DNA of 64,000 nucleotides, from the NCBI GenBank assembly GCA_026874595.1, contig CM049318.1, positions 52,730,750 through 52,794,749 of the forward strand. The letters run 5' to 3'. Below are positions 62,518-64,000 of the stretch, in pieces. The notes beneath the pieces were generated by a model that was given only the letters and a program-made list of their open reading frames with translations, ran no database searches and was not told where the DNA came from. The position numbers and the translations under genes are program-made. Every line of letters begins with the position of its first letter. The first letter of the stretch is position 1. The stretch is from Sipunculus nudus. Its lineage: Eukaryota; Annelida; Sipuncula; Golfingiida; Sipunculidae.

Positions 62518-63440
62518 CTAATGGTCACCACATATAATGTTTATCCCTTTCAGTGTACATCCATTGACTTTACGATTTATTTTTTTATTTGAAAAATAAG
62601 AACACAACCGCATGACAGCATTGCTATTTAGCCTACACGCGTCTAGTTTACACATAATTCTATGATCTACTGTTTCGAAAGCTTTCTGCAAATCTAAAAG
62701 TGCCATACCCGCGAAATCACCTTTATAAATTCTAATTTAATAGTATCTGAGCGCTATGTTAGACATGTATATTAGTAGATTGACCGGAATCCTGAAGGGA
62801 GAATGTATATTTTATCTGGGTTAATTTTAAGTATGCCCAATCCACTGTTCTCAAAAGGACTGTAAGGTCTGTAATTTCCCTTTTCTACTTTCTGTTCTCA
62901 TTACAGAGCGGAATGAACTTTGCCGATTTTCAGATGGAAAATGACAAGTAGTAATTGATAAATTTACAAGGTGGGTCTCTCTTTTTTTTTAATTTTAGAT
63001 GCTCCATCTTTGCCAATATAGGCCTAGCTTGAATATTATGTAATCCTGTTTTTGTTTTGTGTTTTTTTTTTTGCCTTTCATATTTCTTAATATTTTGCTG
63101 ATATACTCTTTATATGTGTGAAAAAAAGGTTTTCTACATCTTTTTCTCTGTAATGATATTTCACTTTTTCTTTATTAAATGCCCCTAGGCCCTGCATGAT
63201 GCCACAGGAAGTTGTTCTGCGAAATTAATAGAAACTACTGTAGTAAAAATTCATTGTAGCTTTCAGCTGCTTGCTGATTATCCAAGCATATCCCATCATC
63301 TATTTCTAGACCAATCTTTCCAGAATGTTTAATCTTTTCTGAGTAGCCCATTTATTAAAATGTGTTTGCTATCGCTTTGTTCTCATTAATCTCATGTAAG
63401 ATGTATGATAATTCTTTTATTGCTTGTTTTACCAAGTACA
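62518..63440 (-). mobile_element. LINE reverse-transcriptase relic
   Basis: The minus-strand frame 62706-62518 reads LLDLQKAFETVDHRIMCKL, the catalytic-domain block common to LINE reverse transcriptases (DLQKAFDTVDH), then RLCSYFSNKK and NG. Upstream on the same strand, GLEIDDGICLDNQQAAESYN resembles the linker before the RT domain. Stops and shifts break the frame. No detectable match to the other LINE fragments, which cover a different part. Confidence 0.75.
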
Positions 63441-63883
63441 TTAATATATAATAAATGGTAGAACGAAGTAGTAATTTTATATAATTACTGTAGTTTAACT
63501 TTAATAGAAGAATATGTCAAATGTGAACAAACTTAATGGATAAATATACTGGTCAGCTTAAAACTCGGTGAAACCATAGTCGTTTACGGGAGCCAGCCAA
63601 GAAACGACCGATAGTACCTGACATCTGTTGACTATTTTGCGAACTAAATATGGCCACAGTTTTTGTTTGGTAACTTTCACTATTCTCTTTAAGTATATCA
63701 AACAAAAATGCATTTTTCATTGTTTTAAAGATGTTACAAAAAGGATTGTTGTTCAGGTGACGCTCAGATTCTTTCTTTAAATGAAATCAAACTTTTGTGC
63801 CACCCCCCTCCCCTCCTTATCAATTATTAATGGATCTTTATGATTGGAGGTGAGAAAAATCGTTGTTTACGTTGGATTCCAAG

Positions 63884-63994
63884 ATGGCGGACGATGATGT
63901 TAATCTGATCATGAAAGATCTGCAAGATCATTTGCAAAAAGCAAATGTCAGGCTGAACAACTTGTCAAGTATAGCACAAAAAGGTGATGAGAAG
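63884..63994 (+). CDS. First coding exon of an unidentified gene, truncated by window edge
   Basis: ATG at 63884 in AAGATGGCGG context, typical of an animal start with a YY1-like element, followed by 37 codons (MADDDVNLIMKDLQDHLQKA, then NVRLNNLSSIAQKGDEK) ending in phase 0 at gtaagc. The sequence is charged and helix-prone, perhaps a coiled-coil start. I do not recognise the protein. Confidence 0.6.
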
Positions 63995-64000
63995 GTAAGC

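Larger units (their letters stand above)
59104..63883. other. Repeat-rich intergenic stretch
   Basis: Holds SINE-like copies, a LINE relic, C runs and a (TA)n(TG)n tract at 62166-62241. GTTGGACGAACAGACAGACA occurs at about 60054 and 61520, and a ~55-bp segment with CCTGACATCTGTTG at 61283-61340 recurs at 63606-63660. No gene supported. Confidence 0.5.

Overview
The window looks like nuclear DNA of an invertebrate animal, most probably a lophotrochozoan such as a mollusc. This is inferred from AT-rich sequence, multi-exon genes with GT-AG introns of 0.2 to 4 kb, non-LTR retrotransposon tails, tRNA-derived SINEs, MITE-like elements, minisatellites and long (TA)n tracts. No bacterial-style operon, rRNA or tRNA gene was seen. 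Exon structures were worked out by reading splice sites and comparing paralogues by eye; no database search was possible.

Region 1 (1-31,700, plus strand) holds two tandem paralogous receptor genes, A (412-16,833) and B (23,117-31,677). Each has nine exons: a signal-peptide exon, four exons for two C-type-lectin-like domains (each split by a phase-1 intron at the same place), a transmembrane exon, a short exon ending in an acidic dileucine motif, an exon for the pre-NACHT helical region, and one long exon for NACHT (GFPGSGKS Walker A, LLDGLDE Walker B), winged-helix-type region and LRR-like C-terminus. The predicted product is a membrane-anchored NLR-like receptor with a lectin-type ectodomain. 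Six of the nine exons have identical lengths in the two genes. Each long exon is interrupted by one in-frame stop at a different place (TAA at 15,604 in A, TAG at 30,103 in B), with the same frame open again to the end. Gene A carries a decayed intronless coding relic in intron 3, a 46-bp minisatellite in intron 1, a ~39-bp minisatellite just past its stop, and a pair of inverted-repeat arms around exon 1.

Region 2 (31,700-40,470) has no gene I can support. It holds several repeats: a degenerate pogo-like MITE right after gene B, a ~335-bp tandem repeat, a tRNA-derived SINE, a 488-bp MITE with clear inverted ends and TA target duplication, and a ~1-kb element with short inverted ends and internal repeats.

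Region 3 (40,477-51,319, minus strand) is an eight-exon gene for a predicted 371-residue secreted protein: signal peptide, Reeler domain, long acidic and E/R-rich helical region, and a hydrophobic C-terminus resembling a GPI-attachment signal. Its first intron uses a GC donor and contains a LINE 3-prime fragment.

Region 4 (51,320-64,000) is repeat-rich: a 144-bp tandem duplication, SINE-like copies with a strongly conserved 3-prime segment, and a LINE reverse-transcriptase relic. It has one possible orphan first exon on the minus strand (58,992-59,103) and the first coding exon of a plus-strand gene running off the right edge (63,884-63,994).
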